DNA of 64,000 nucleotides from Sphingomicrobium nitratireducens (GCF_026157035.1 NZ_JANJZA010000001.1:289001-353000), one strand, 5' to 3'; counted from the stretch's first letter, positions 26,380-35,315 are shown. Numbers and translations: made by a program. Notes: generated from the letters alone by a model not told the origin.

Positions 26380-26972
26380 CCATCGACTGGGACAAGATGG
26401 ATGGGCTCGTCCCCGCCATCGTGCAGGATGCCGACAGCGGCGAAGTGCGCATGCTCGGCTACATGAATCGCGACGCGCTCGAGGCAACGAAGGCGTCGGG
26501 CCGCGTCACCTTCTGGAGCCGGTCGAAACAGGCGCTGTGGGAAAAGGGCGCGACCAGCGGCAACGGGCTCGTATTCGTCTCGCTCGACGTCGATTGCGAC
26601 GGGGATGCGCTGCTGGTGCGCGCACGGCCAGAAGGCCCGACCTGCCATAAGGGCGACGCCAACTGTTTCGCGACCGGACTGCCGCCTGCCGGCTTTCTCG
26701 GCACGCTTGCGAGGATCGTGTCGCAGCGCGCTGCGGCGGGCAATGCCGACGCAAGCTACACGGCGCGGCTGCTGGCGAAGGGCACCAGGCGGATCGCGCA
26801 GAAGGTCGGCGAGGAAGGGGTCGAAACCGCGCTCGCCGCCACGGCCGGCGACCGCGAGGAACTGATCGCGGAAAGCGCCGACCTCCTCTACCACCTGACC
26901 GTGCTGCTTGAAGCGTCGGGGGTCGGCCTCGACGAAGTCACCGCGGAACTTGCCCGCCGCCACGAGGCTTGA
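26376..26972 (+). CDS. hisI: Bifunctional phosphoribosyl-AMP cyclohydrolase / phosphoribosyl-ATP pyrophosphatase
   Basis: 198 residues from a GTG overlapping hisF. Residues 1-105 are the HisI cyclohydrolase, with metal-binding Asp-Cys-Asp-Gly-Asp and Thr-Cys-His-Lys-Gly. Residues 108-198 are the HisE pyrophosphatase, with Glu-Glu-Gly-Val-Glu-Thr and Glu-Ser-Ala-Asp-Leu-Leu-Tyr-His. The HisIE fusion is usual in Gammaproteobacteria and Bacteroidetes; alphaproteobacteria normally encode the two enzymes separately. It ends the his operon. Confidence 0.95.
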   Translation: MTIDWDKMDGLVPAIVQDADSGEVRMLGYMNRDALEATKASGRVTFWSRSKQALWEKGATSGNGLVFVSLDVDCDGDALLVRARPEGPTCHKGDANCFATGLPPAGFLGTLARIVSQRAAAGNADASYTARLLAKGTRRIAQKVGEEGVETALAATAGDREELIAESADLLYHLTVLLEASGVGLDEVTAELARRHEA

Positions 26973-27005
26973 CGCCGCGCCCGCGAACGCCTTTGGCGCG
27001 CAGCC

Positions 27006-28178
27006 ATGAGCCACGACGTGATCATCCTCGGCGCAGGGGCCGCCGGCCTGATGGCGGCGATGGTCGCAGGTCGACGCGGGCGGCGCGTGCTGCTGGTCGA
27101 TCACAATGGCGAGCCGGGGCGCAAGATCCTCATCTCGGGCGGCGGGCGCTGCAACTTCACCAACCTCGATGTCGCGCCCGAGCGCTATCTCTCGGCCAAC
27201 CCGCATTTCGCCAAGTCCGCGCTGGCGCGTTACACGCCGGCCGATTTCCTCGCCTTGGTCGAGAAGCACGGCATCGCGTGGCACGAGAAGACGCTCGGCC
27301 AATTGTTCTGCGACGGCTCGGCGAAGCAGATCGTCGCGATGCTGATGGCCGAATGCAGCGATGCGGGCGTTGAGTACGCCTTCGGCGAGGAACCCGACGT
27401 CTCGCGCGTCGGCGAGGCTTGGAACGTCGCGCTCGGCGACAAGACCTACCGGGCCGCTTCGCTCGTCCTCGCGACGGGCGGCCCCTCCATCCCCAAGCTC
27501 GGCGCGAGCGGCTTCGCCTACGACTTCGCCCGCGCGCACGGCCTCAAGATCGTCGAGCCGCGCCCTGCGCTGGTTCCGCTGACCCTGCCGGGGAGCGAAG
27601 CGCTGTTTCGCGACCTGTCGGGCGTCTCGGCCGAGGTCGTCGCCATCGCCGAGCGCGGGCCCGCCTTTCGCGAAGCGGCTTTGTTCACCCATCGCGGCCT
27701 GTCGGGCCCCGCCATCCTCCAGGTGTCGAGCTATTGGCGCGGCAACAAGGAAGGGATCAGTGTCGACTTCCTCCCCGACTCACCGACCGGCTGGCTGGTC
27801 GGGGCCAAGCGCGGGGCGCCCAACCGCACGCTCTCCCGCCTGCTGTCGGAGAAGCTGCCCGAACGCCTTGCCGAGGCGCTGGCCGACCAGCTCGGGCTGG
27901 CGGGTCCGCTCCAGGCGCAGTCCGACCGCGCGCTCGAGGAGGCCGAGGCCCGCCTTGCCGCGTGGCGCTTCGAACCCAATGGCAGCGAGGGGTTCGCCAA
28001 GGCCGAGGTGACCGTCGGGGGCATCTCGACCGCCGAACTCTCCTCGCGCACGATGGAAGCGAAGCAGGTGCCGGGCCTTTATTGCATCGGCGAGGCGGTC
28101 GACGTGACCGGCTGGCTCGGCGGGTATAATTTCCAGTGGGCCTGGGCCTCGGGGGTGGCGGCGGGCGAAGCCGCCTAG
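27006..28178 (+). CDS. HI0933/YhiN-family flavoprotein
   Basis: 390 residues. The N-terminal FAD motif is Gly-Ala-Gly-Ala-Ala-Gly, and the family hallmark Ser-Gly-Gly-Gly-Arg-Cys-Asn-Phe-Thr-Asn follows near residue 47. The end has Gly-Glu-Ala-Val-Asp-Val-Thr-Gly-Trp-Leu-Gly-Gly-Tyr-Asn-Phe-Gln-Trp-Ala. The family (BaiN/RdsA relatives) contains NAD(P)H-dependent reductases whose substrates are mostly unknown. It lies 33 bases after hisIE and may be read through from the his operon. Its stop shares CTAG with the hisN stop. Confidence 0.9.
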   Translation: MSHDVIILGAGAAGLMAAMVAGRRGRRVLLVDHNGEPGRKILISGGGRCNFTNLDVAPERYLSANPHFAKSALARYTPADFLALVEKHGIAWHEKTLGQLFCDGSAKQIVAMLMAECSDAGVEYAFGEEPDVSRVGEAWNVALGDKTYRAASLVLATGGPSIPKLGASGFAYDFARAHGLKIVEPRPALVPLTLPGSEALFRDLSGVSAEVVAIAERGPAFREAALFTHRGLSGPAILQVSSYWRGNKEGISVDFLPDSPTGWLVGAKRGAPNRTLSRLLSEKLPERLAEALADQLGLAGPLQAQSDRALEEAEARLAAWRFEPNGSEGFAKAEVTVGGISTAELSSRTMEAKQVPGLYCIGEAVDVTGWLGGYNFQWAWASGVAAGEAA

Positions 28179-28930
28179 CGCAACCGCTCGATCGCCTGGA
28201 TGTAAAGCGCGGGCGACGCCGCCGCCACGACGTCGCCGCCCGACAGGTCGTCGCCGCCCTTCCAGTTGCCAACATGCCCGCCCGCGCCGCGCACCACGGC
28301 CACCAGCGCATCGCGGTCGTGCGGGTGAAGGCCGGTTTCTGCGACGAGGTCAATCCCGCCGGTGGCAATGCGCGCATAGGCCATCGCGTCGAGCCCGTAT
28401 CGGGTCAGCCGCGCGGTGCCCGAGAGCACTTCGAAACCGGCGCGCTCCTCGTCGGAGAAAAGGCCGGGATCGGTGGTGGCGAGACGGGCATCGTCGAGCT
28501 TGTCGCAGCCGCTTGTGCGCACGGCCTCGTCACGATGGCGGGTGAGATGGTGGGTCGTTCCATCGACCGCGACCAGCCGCTCGTCGAGCGCGGGAAGGTC
28601 GATCATGCCGGCGACATGGGCATTTTCGTCGAGCAGGCCGACCAGCACCGCCCAGCTCGGCAGGCCGCAGACGAAGGCGCGCGTTCCGTCGATCGGGTCG
28701 AGGCTCCAGTGGTAGCGCGCGCCCTCGCGCGTCCAGCCATATTCCTCGCCCCAGATGCCGTGGTCGGGGAAACGCCCCTCGATCAGAACGCGCATCGCGC
28801 GCTCGGCGGCGCGGTCCGCGGCAGTGACGGGGTCGTAACCGCTAACAGCCTTGTTCTCGGGCTCGCGCGCCGCGCCTTCGATGGCATCGCGCGCGGCGCG
28901 GCTCAGCGCGTCGAAGAAGAAGCGGTCCAT
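28175..28930 (-). CDS. hisN: Inositol-monophosphatase-type histidinol-phosphatase
   Basis: 251 residues. The IMPase metal site is seen as Gly-Glu-Glu-Tyr-Gly (about residues 81-85) and Asp-Pro-Ile-Asp-Gly-Thr-Arg-Ala-Phe (about 97-105), with Asp-Ala-Met-Ala-Tyr later. Arg-Ala-Phe after the metal motif is typical of the HisN branch. It would hydrolyse histidinol phosphate, the one step not encoded by the his operon, because the IGP dehydratase there lacks a phosphatase domain. The location 1.2 kb downstream supports that role. Confidence 0.82.
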   Translation of the reverse strand: MDRFFFDALSRAARDAIEGAAREPENKAVSGYDPVTAADRAAERAMRVLIEGRFPDHGIWGEEYGWTREGARYHWSLDPIDGTRAFVCGLPSWAVLVGLLDENAHVAGMIDLPALDERLVAVDGTTHHLTRHRDEAVRTSGCDKLDDARLATTDPGLFSDEERAGFEVLSGTARLTRYGLDAMAYARIATGGIDLVAETGLHPHDRDALVAVVRGAGGHVGNWKGGDDLSGGDVVAAASPALYIQAIERLR

Positions 28931-28972
28931 GGCGTCCCGACTAGCGGCTTGCGCCGCAAACGGGAAGGCGGC

Positions 28973-29602
28973 CTAGGGGGCAGGGTGTTCGCGATACCAC
29001 TTGGTGATGACGTACTTGGTGCCCTTGCGTACCTTCATCCCCTGGTGGAGCGTCGCCTCGTTGGGGCGGCCGTCGTCGAGCAGGTTGTTCCACACGAGGA
29101 GCTTGCCCGTCTCGGGCTGGACGATCTTGCCGATCGTCTTGAAGCGCGTCGCGCCGCCTGCCTCGGGTTCGTTGAGGAACAGCATCGCGGTCCACGTGCG
29201 CTGCCCCTGCGCTGCGCAATGCCTGTAGAAATCGGGCGTGCCGGGCGTGAACGTGTCGGTGTGCGGCTTGAATTCCTGTCCCGGCGCGTAGCGTTGTCCC
29301 TGGATCTGCTCGCCCAACTCGCGCGGCATGCCGAGCAGGTCGGACAGCTTCGTCTCGACATGGTCGACGACCTCGACCGCGTCGTCGAGATGGCAGGTCT
29401 CCGAGGTGCGAAAGCCGTATTCGCCGGAATCGTTGGCAAGGGTCGAAGGCTGCCGGTCGGCGTCGATCAGCTTCGTGATCGCTGCGCAGCGGTCGGCATC
29501 GAGAAAGCCCGGGACCTGGAACAGGTCGAGCCGGCTCGACGGCAGCGCCTGGACGCCATGGGCGGCGCGCAGCCTGTCCCTGACCTCAGAGCTGGAAACC
29601 AT
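28973..29602 (-). CDS. Prolyl 4-hydroxylase-type 2OG-Fe(II) oxygenase
   Basis: 209 residues. The iron-binding His-x-Asp is in Lys-Pro-His-Thr-Asp-Thr-Phe, the distal His in Ala-Thr-Leu-His-Gln-Gly, and the 2-oxoglutarate-binding Lys in Gly-Thr-Lys-Tyr-Val. This is the complete set for a 2OG-dependent dioxygenase of the P4Hc group. The substrate is unknown; bacterial members modify prolines or small molecules. The ATG lies 17 bases inside the upstream beta-lactamase-like gene, so the two are probably co-transcribed. Confidence 0.88.
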   Translation of the reverse strand: MVSSSEVRDRLRAAHGVQALPSSRLDLFQVPGFLDADRCAAITKLIDADRQPSTLANDSGEYGFRTSETCHLDDAVEVVDHVETKLSDLLGMPRELGEQIQGQRYAPGQEFKPHTDTFTPGTPDFYRHCAAQGQRTWTAMLFLNEPEAGGATRFKTIGKIVQPETGKLLVWNNLLDDGRPNEATLHQGMKVRKGTKYVITKWYREHPAP

Positions 29603-30662
29603 CGGAGCCGTAGCGCTCGTGATAGTCGATCACCATCTTGGCGACGTCGCGCATCAGCTCCTGCGCGCTGCCGTCGGTGGTCGAGGGCACGGTCATGACC
29701 GCGACCGCATAGCTCTTGCCGTCGGGGGCGGTGAGGATGCCGATATCGTTGAGACCGCCGACACGGCCGCGATAATTCTGGCCGGTCCCGGTCTTGTGGT
29801 TCCACGTCCATCCGGGTTTGAGGCCCGCGCGCACGCGCAGCTTGCCGGTCGAGGTCATGCCCATCGTCGTCAACAGCTTGGCGGTCGAGGCGGGCGATAG
29901 AAGCTCGCCATTCTCGAGCCGGGCGAGCGCGCGCGCGATGGCGATCGGCGCAGCGCCGTCATAGGGGTCCGAGACGTAGGCCTCGAACGCCTGCCGCCGG
30001 GTCGCGTCGGGAACGCTGGCCCGCGCGCGAGAGAAATTGTTGCCGACCGAATAGCTCTGCTGCCACGTCAGGCCAGCGATCTTGGACTGCAGCGCGCGTT
30101 CGCCATTGTAGAAGCGGATCGCGCCAAGACCCTTCTCGGCGATCATCGCGCGGACCGCGTCTGGCCCGCCGACCGACCACATCAGCTTGTCGTTGGCGTG
30201 GTTGTCGGACTTGGTGATCGCCTCGTGCATGAGATTGTCGAGGCTGGTCGTCCAGCCGCTCTTGAGAACGCGCGCGGCGGTTCCGCTCGACCACAGGGTC
30301 AGGTCGTCACGCCCGATCGTAACCCGCTTGGAAAGGTCGATCTCGCCCTTGTCGGCCTTGTCGAGCGCGGTCAAAGTCACCCACAGTTTGCTGACCGACT
30401 GCTGCGGGAACAGGCGATCCTCGCGCCAGCCGGCCTCCCAACCCTCGTCGATCGACTTGATGGCGATCCCCGAAGTTCCGTTGAAGCTGCGCACCCGCTC
30501 GAGCAGTTGCGCGTTGAGCGCCTCGATCTCGGGCCGCGGCGCGACATAGGGCTGTGCAGCCGGTGTCGGCGAGAGGCCCTGTGCGGCGACAGGAAGGGGG
30601 GCCGGTTCGGCTATGCCGAACAACCCCAGAAAAAGCGGAATAAACGCGACCCGTGACGTCAT
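29586..30662 (-). CDS. Class A beta-lactamase-family serine hydrolase
   Basis: 358 residues with an N-terminal signal segment. The active-site motifs are Ser-Val-Ser-Lys (SxxK), Ser-Asp-Asn (SDN loop) and Lys-Thr-Gly (KTG). Thirty-six residues after the SDN serine comes Glu-Arg-Ala-Leu-Gln, in the position of the omega-loop Glu-x-x-Leu-Asn, so the general-base Glu is kept but the usual Asn is Gln. This could be a beta-lactamase or a related periplasmic peptidase; resistance activity should not be assumed. Confidence 0.82.
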   Translation of the reverse strand: MTSRVAFIPLFLGLFGIAEPAPLPVAAQGLSPTPAAQPYVAPRPEIEALNAQLLERVRSFNGTSGIAIKSIDEGWEAGWREDRLFPQQSVSKLWVTLTALDKADKGEIDLSKRVTIGRDDLTLWSSGTAARVLKSGWTTSLDNLMHEAITKSDNHANDKLMWSVGGPDAVRAMIAEKGLGAIRFYNGERALQSKIAGLTWQQSYSVGNNFSRARASVPDATRRQAFEAYVSDPYDGAAPIAIARALARLENGELLSPASTAKLLTTMGMTSTGKLRVRAGLKPGWTWNHKTGTGQNYRGRVGGLNDIGILTAPDGKSYAVAVMTVPSTTDGSAQELMRDVAKMVIDYHERYGSDGFQL

Positions 30663-30756
30663 GAAGCCTGTTTGTCCTTAATCCCCCGAAAACAAAGCGT
30701 TGCTTCGTTAACAATTGGTTGATGAACGAGTGCTGATTGCGATGAAAGGGGGCAAT

Positions 30757-31596
30757 TCAGCCGTTGGTCGCATTTTCCTCTCGGGACAGCAGCGCGGCAC
30801 TCTCGAGCCGGTCGAGCGCGCGGCGCGTCGTGACGTAGCGGCGGGCGTCCTCGATCCACTCCCCCGCCGAATCGGCACCGGGCATGCGCATCGTCTCGGC
30901 GAGCGCGGCGCTGACGTCGCCGAGGCGCAATTCGACCAGAGCGCGGTCGTAGCGTGCCCGCGGCTTGGGGTTGGGCTGCCCGGCGGGGTAGATGGCGACA
31001 AGGCTCGACAGCTCGCGCTTGACGCGTTGCCAGGCCCCCACGTCCTCGCTGCCGGTGCGCAGGGTCGGGCCCAGCCGCTCGTAGCGCGCGATCAGGTCGT
31101 CGAGCCGGACTGGATCGCGCGCCGAGGTGATGACCTGCGCCACCTCGGGTTCGTAATTGGCGCCGAAGCGGTCGACGAGAAGATGCTCGAGATAGCCGAG
31201 CGCGACGCCGCGTTCGACCGCGCGCCGCGCCGCGAAGGCGACGAGCAGCGCGTCCGCGCGTCCCGCCGAGCCTTCCGCGCGGCGGATTTGCGCTTCGAGC
31301 CGCTTTACCCGCTCCTCGAGCGTGTCGATCTCGTCGATCGCCGCCTGCGCGTTCTCGGCGGCGGCAGCGACGGCGGCATTGTTGTCGGTCACGGCATTGG
31401 GGACGAGCGACTGCAGTGCGGGCGTGCTCGCCGGGCTCATCGCCGGGCCGTCGCCTGCAATGGCTGCGACCGGTGCCTCCTCGCGCACGCCGAGGAATTC
31501 CGCGGCGCCCTGCCAGCGGGCGAGAGTCCAGATGGCGGCGGCGGCGCCGACGACCACCAGCGCCAGTCCCCACAGCATTCTTGCCTGCATCGTCAT
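30757..31596 (-). CDS. Single-pass membrane protein with coiled coil, hem-cluster linked
   Basis: 279 residues from the ATG at 31596 with AAGGG upstream. One transmembrane helix (about residues 8-24) is followed by a low-complexity Ala-rich stretch and a coiled coil (about 85-110), then a helical domain. It lies directly after hemC-hemD. The layout resembles HemX/mitofilin-like proteins placed in this position in alphaproteobacteria. No catalytic motif is seen and its role is unknown. Confidence 0.7.
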   Translation of the reverse strand: MTMQARMLWGLALVVVGAAAAIWTLARWQGAAEFLGVREEAPVAAIAGDGPAMSPASTPALQSLVPNAVTDNNAAVAAAAENAQAAIDEIDTLEERVKRLEAQIRRAEGSAGRADALLVAFAARRAVERGVALGYLEHLLVDRFGANYEPEVAQVITSARDPVRLDDLIARYERLGPTLRTGSEDVGAWQRVKRELSSLVAIYPAGQPNPKPRARYDRALVELRLGDVSAALAETMRMPGADSAGEWIEDARRYVTTRRALDRLESAALLSREENATNG

Positions 31597-31607
31597 CGTG
31601 TCGCCCT

Positions 31608-32294
31608 TCACGCCCTCGCGGCGCGATCCTCGCACAGACGCTTGGCGAGCGCCAGCAGGCTCGCATCCTCGGGGCTGCGCGAGGATGCGACCTCGGCCCA
31701 GCCCTCGCCGCAGCCTCGTGCCGCCTCCTCGCTGATCGCGGCGATGGCGATGGTCGAGCGGTCGAAACCTGCGCGGTCCACGAGGGCGGCGAGATGCTGG
31801 CCCGCGCGCGCGCTGTGGACGCAGGCGACGCTGCCGGGAAGGCGGTCGAGATGCTCCGGACGGTCGCGCGCTACGCTGGCGTAGACGGGCACCGGCACGA
31901 TCGTCTGTCGTGCCTCGCGCGGCTGGCGGCGGTGCTGGCCGCACAGATGGAGCAGCCGCAGATCGCCCGGCAACTCGGAAAGTAGCGCGTCGACACCCTC
32001 GTCGCCGATGCGGTCGACCATCAGTCCGGCCGTGCGCGCGGCGGCGGCCGTGGCGTCACCGACGGCGTGCGCCGGAAGTCTCTTGTATGCTTCCATCCCC
32101 TCGCCCGCGTGGCGCGGCGCATTGGCACTGGTCAGCAGCAGCGCGTCGAACCGGTCGGGGTCGGGCGGCGACCAGTCGACCGGCTGCACCTTGAACAGAG
32201 GAATGCGCGCGATCTCGTCGAAACCCATCTTCTCGGCGCGGGCGAGGCTCAGGCTGGCACCGGGTTCGGGCCGCAGGATGACGAGCGGCTTCAT
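31608..32294 (-). CDS. hemD: Uroporphyrinogen-III synthase
   Basis: 228 residues. HemD closes the tetrapyrrole ring after HemC. The family is poorly conserved; the supporting points are Leu-Leu-Leu-Thr-Ser-Ala-Asn-Ala near residue 55, the bilobed pattern with Gly-Asp-Ala-Thr-Ala, the segment Ala-Ile-Ser-Glu-Glu-Ala-Ala near the end, and its position. Its ATG overlaps the hemC stop as ATGA. Confidence 0.87.
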   Translation of the reverse strand: MKPLVILRPEPGASLSLARAEKMGFDEIARIPLFKVQPVDWSPPDPDRFDALLLTSANAPRHAGEGMEAYKRLPAHAVGDATAAAARTAGLMVDRIGDEGVDALLSELPGDLRLLHLCGQHRRQPREARQTIVPVPVYASVARDRPEHLDRLPGSVACVHSARAGQHLAALVDRAGFDRSTIAIAAISEEAARGCGEGWAEVASSRSPEDASLLALAKRLCEDRAARA

Positions 32295-33205
32295 GTGGAG
32301 AACAGCGTCCGGATGCTTTGCGGCGCGCGGTCCAGCATGGTGCGCGCCATGGCGGCGGGGGTCTCGCGGTCATCGCGCGCGAAGCGTGCCTCGTCCGAGA
32401 CTTTCTCGCTGCCGTCCGCGGCATAGAGCTCGGCACGCATGACGATCTCGTCGCCCTCGACCGTCGCGAGCGCGGCAACGGGGCTGTGGCAATCGCCGCC
32501 CAGCGCCAGCACGAACGCGCGTTCGGCCAGCACCGCGTTGTGCGTGTCGCGATGATCGATCGCGGCCAGCCAGTCGCGCAGCTCGGCATCGTCGCTTCGC
32601 GCGTCGATGCCGATCGCGCCCTGGGCGGGAGCGGGCAGCATGACGTCGTGCGGGACCGGCGCGCCGACGTCCATGCCTAGCCGTTCGAGCCCTGCCGCAG
32701 CCAGCAGCGTCGCGTCGACCGCTTTCTCTTCGACCTTGGCGAGGCGTGTCGCGACATTGCCGCGCAGCGTCTGGGCAAGAAGGTCGGGGCGCAGGCTTCC
32801 GAGCTGTGCGGCGCGGCGCGGGCTCGACGTGCCGATGCGCGCGCCCTCGGGCAGTGCTGCGACGCTGTCCGCCCCGATCAGCCGGTCGCGCGTGTCGGCG
32901 CGCTCGAGCATCGCTGCGATGCCGAGCCCGTCGGGACGCACGCTTTCGACGTCCTTCATCGAGTGGACCGACAGGTCGGTTTCGCCCGCCAGCAGCGCGC
33001 GATCGAGCTCCTTGGTCCACAGCGCCTTGCCGCCGATTTCGGCGAGCGGGCGGTCCTGGATGCGATCGCCGCTGGTCTTGAGCGTGACGATCTCGACCGT
33101 GCCGTCGGCCCAGCCGTGCGCGGCCTCGAGTGCGGCGGCGACCATCCGCGCCTGCACCAGCGCCAGAGGCGAGCCGCGCGTGCCGAGTTTCAAACGCCGT
33201 TCCAT
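32291..33205 (-). CDS. hemC: Porphobilinogen deaminase
   Basis: 304 residues from the ATG at 33205. Motifs: Gly-Thr-Arg-Gly-Ser-Pro-Leu-Ala at the N-terminus, His-Ser-Met-Lys-Asp (catalytic Asp region), Gly-Thr-Ser-Ser-Pro-Arg-Arg, Leu-Arg-Gly-Asn-Val, and the dipyrromethane-carrying Cys in Leu-Gly-Gly-Asp-Cys-His-Ser-Pro. It polymerises four porphobilinogens for haem and related pathways. It is divergent from tsaD with a 92-base gap. Confidence 0.96.
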   Translation of the reverse strand: MERRLKLGTRGSPLALVQARMVAAALEAAHGWADGTVEIVTLKTSGDRIQDRPLAEIGGKALWTKELDRALLAGETDLSVHSMKDVESVRPDGLGIAAMLERADTRDRLIGADSVAALPEGARIGTSSPRRAAQLGSLRPDLLAQTLRGNVATRLAKVEEKAVDATLLAAAGLERLGMDVGAPVPHDVMLPAPAQGAIGIDARSDDAELRDWLAAIDHRDTHNAVLAERAFVLALGGDCHSPVAALATVEGDEIVMRAELYAADGSEKVSDEARFARDDRETPAAMARTMLDRAPQSIRTLFST

Positions 33206-33297
33206 CGCGCCAGCCCATGCGGCCTCGCAGCGCGGCGGGCAAGGGGTTTGGCGCCGCGACTGGCGCTTTTGCGCGCGTTGGGGCAAGGGAGCCGGTG

Positions 33298-34329
33298 ATG
33301 ACGATCATCCTCGGACTCGAATCCTCCTGCGACGATACCGCGGCCGCCCTGGTCACGAGCGAGCGGCAGATCCTCGCGCAGGCCGTCGTCGGCCAGGCCG
33401 ACCGCCACCGCCCCTATGGCGGGGTCGTCCCCGAAATCGCTGCGCGCGCCCATGTCGAGATCCTGCCCGACCTCGTTCGCCAAGTGCTGCTCGAAGCGGA
33501 CGTCGCGATGGGCGACATCGACGCCGTCGCCGCGACCGCGGGCCCGGGGCTGGTGGGCGGCGTGATGGTCGGATTGCTCGCGGGCAAGGGGCTGGCGCTG
33601 TCGTCGGGCAAGCCGCTGGTTGCCGTGAACCATCTCGAAGGCCACGCCCTCTCGCCGCGCCTTGCCGACCCGAAGCTCGACTTTCCCTACTTGCTGTTGC
33701 TGGCCAGCGGCGGGCATTGCCAGCTGCTCGAAGTGCGCGGCGTGGGCGACTATCGTCGCCTCGCCACGACCATCGACGACGCGGCGGGCGAAGCCTTCGA
33801 CAAGGCGGCCAAGCAATTGGGCCTCGGCTATCCCGGCGGTCCCGCGGTCGAGGCGCTGGCGCGCGAGGGTGACGCCAACGCCGTACCGCTGCCGCGCCCG
33901 ATGGTCGGGTCGGGCGAGCCGCATTTCTCCTTTGCAGGCCTCAAGAGTGCGGTGCAGCGCGCGGTCGCTTCGGGCGCGCATCGCCCCGCGGATATCGCCG
34001 CGAGCTTCCAGCAGGCCGTGGTCGACTGTTTCGTCGACCGTACGCGGGTCGCGCTGGAAGAAAGCGACGCGCCTAGCCTCGTCGTCGCGGGCGGCGTTGC
34101 GGCCAACCAGGCGGTGCGCGGTGCGCTGGAACAACTGGCGGGCGAGCATGGCCGCGCCTTCTCGGTGCCGCCGGGCTGGCTGTGCACCGACAATGCGGCG
34201 ATGATCGGCTGGGCGGGTGCAGAGCGGTTCGCGGCCGGGCTGGTCGATCCGCTCGACACGCCGGCGCGGGCGCGCTGGCCGCTCGACGAGGACGCCGACA
34301 AGGTGCGTGGTGCAGGAGTAAAGGCATGA
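33298..34329 (+). CDS. tsaD: tRNA N6-threonylcarbamoyladenosine transferase TsaD
   Basis: 343 residues; AGGGAG is six bases before the ATG. Metal-binding histidines are in Val-Asn-His-Leu-Glu-Gly-His, and the ATP-site motifs are [21 protein letters not shown] and Ala-Ser-Gly-Gly-His. TsaD transfers threonylcarbamoyl to A37 of ANN-decoding tRNAs. It overlaps gpsA as ATGA. Confidence 0.96.
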   Translation: MTIILGLESSCDDTAAALVTSERQILAQAVVGQADRHRPYGGVVPEIAARAHVEILPDLVRQVLLEADVAMGDIDAVAATAGPGLVGGVMVGLLAGKGLALSSGKPLVAVNHLEGHALSPRLADPKLDFPYLLLLASGGHCQLLEVRGVGDYRRLATTIDDAAGEAFDKAAKQLGLGYPGGPAVEALAREGDANAVPLPRPMVGSGEPHFSFAGLKSAVQRAVASGAHRPADIAASFQQAVVDCFVDRTRVALEESDAPSLVVAGGVAANQAVRGALEQLAGEHGRAFSVPPGWLCTDNAAMIGWAGAERFAAGLVDPLDTPARARWPLDEDADKVRGAGVKA

Positions 34330-35315
34330 CGATCGAGAAACTGGCGGTCATCGGCGGGGGTGCGTGGGGCACCGCCCTAGCGCAGGTCGCCGCGGGCGAG
34401 GGACATGACGTCATGTTGTGGGCGCTCGAGGACGATGTCGTCAGCGCGGTCAATCGCATCCACGAAAACCCGGTCTACCTGAAGGGCCTCAAGCTCTCCC
34501 CCACCATCCGCGCGACCGCCAATTTCTCCGACCTGTCCGGAGCCGACGCCTGGCTGGTGGTCACGCCCGCGCAGCACATGCGCGCGGTGCTCGGCCGATC
34601 GCCGTGCCCGAACATGCCGCTGATCCTGTGTTCGAAGGGCATCGAGCAGTCGTCGGGCAAGTTGCTCCACCATGTCGCCCGCGACGTCTGCCCGACCTCG
34701 CCGATTGCGGTGCTGTCGGGCCCGACCTTCGCGCACGAAGTGGCGGCGGGGCTTCCGACCGCGGTGACGCTGGCGTGCGAGGATCTCGACCTTGCCGAGG
34801 AATTGCGCGAACGGATCAGCCTGCCGAGCTTTCGCGTCTACACGACCGACGATGTCGCGGGTGCCGAGGTCGGCGGGGCGATCAAGAACGTGCTCGCCAT
34901 CGCTTGCGGCATCGTCGAGGGGAAGGGGCTGGGCCAAAATGCGCGCGCCGCGCTCATTGCGCGCGGCTTTGCCGAGATGAAGCGCTTCGGGGCGGCAGTC
35001 GGCGCGCGCGAGGAGACGCTGGCGGGCCTGTCGGGTCTCGGCGACCTGGTTCTGACCTGCTCCTCCACCGCCAGCCGCAACTTCGCGCTCGGCAAGGCCA
35101 TCGGCGAGGGCAGGGACCCTGCCGCGCTGATGAAGGATCGCACCACCGTGGCCGAAGGCGCGCACACCGCGCCGGTGCTCAACGACCTCGCCGAACGCGA
35201 GAATATCGACATGCCGATCGTCGCGGCGGTGACGTCGCTGCTCAAGGGTGAGACCGGGATCGACAACGTGTTCGAAGCAATGCTCAGCCGTCCGCCGCGG
35301 CCCGAGACCGCCTAG
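34326..35315 (+). CDS. gpsA: Glycerol-3-phosphate dehydrogenase (NAD(P)+)
   Basis: 329 residues. The dinucleotide motif is Gly-Gly-Gly-Ala-Trp-Gly-Thr-Ala near the N-terminus, the catalytic Lys is in Ala-Ile-Lys-Asn-Val-Leu-Ala-Ile, and the substrate site has Gly-Leu-Gly-Asp-Leu-Val-Leu-Thr-Cys. It makes sn-glycerol-3-phosphate for phospholipid synthesis. It converges on the SDHAF4-like gene, sharing CTAG. Confidence 0.96.
   Translation: MTIEKLAVIGGGAWGTALAQVAAGEGHDVMLWALEDDVVSAVNRIHENPVYLKGLKLSPTIRATANFSDLSGADAWLVVTPAQHMRAVLGRSPCPNMPLILCSKGIEQSSGKLLHHVARDVCPTSPIAVLSGPTFAHEVAAGLPTAVTLACEDLDLAEELRERISLPSFRVYTTDDVAGAEVGGAIKNVLAIACGIVEGKGLGQNARAALIARGFAEMKRFGAAVGAREETLAGLSGLGDLVLTCSSTASRNFALGKAIGEGRDPAALMKDRTTVAEGAHTAPVLNDLAERENIDMPIVAAVTSLLKGETGIDNVFEAMLSRPPRPETA

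Noticed and set aside
30708-30722. TTAA-N7-TTGA upstream of the beta-lactamase-like gene as a CtrA site.
   Set aside because: One half-site differs from TTAA-N7-TTAA and similar partial words occur by chance in A/T-rich gaps; there is no independent support.
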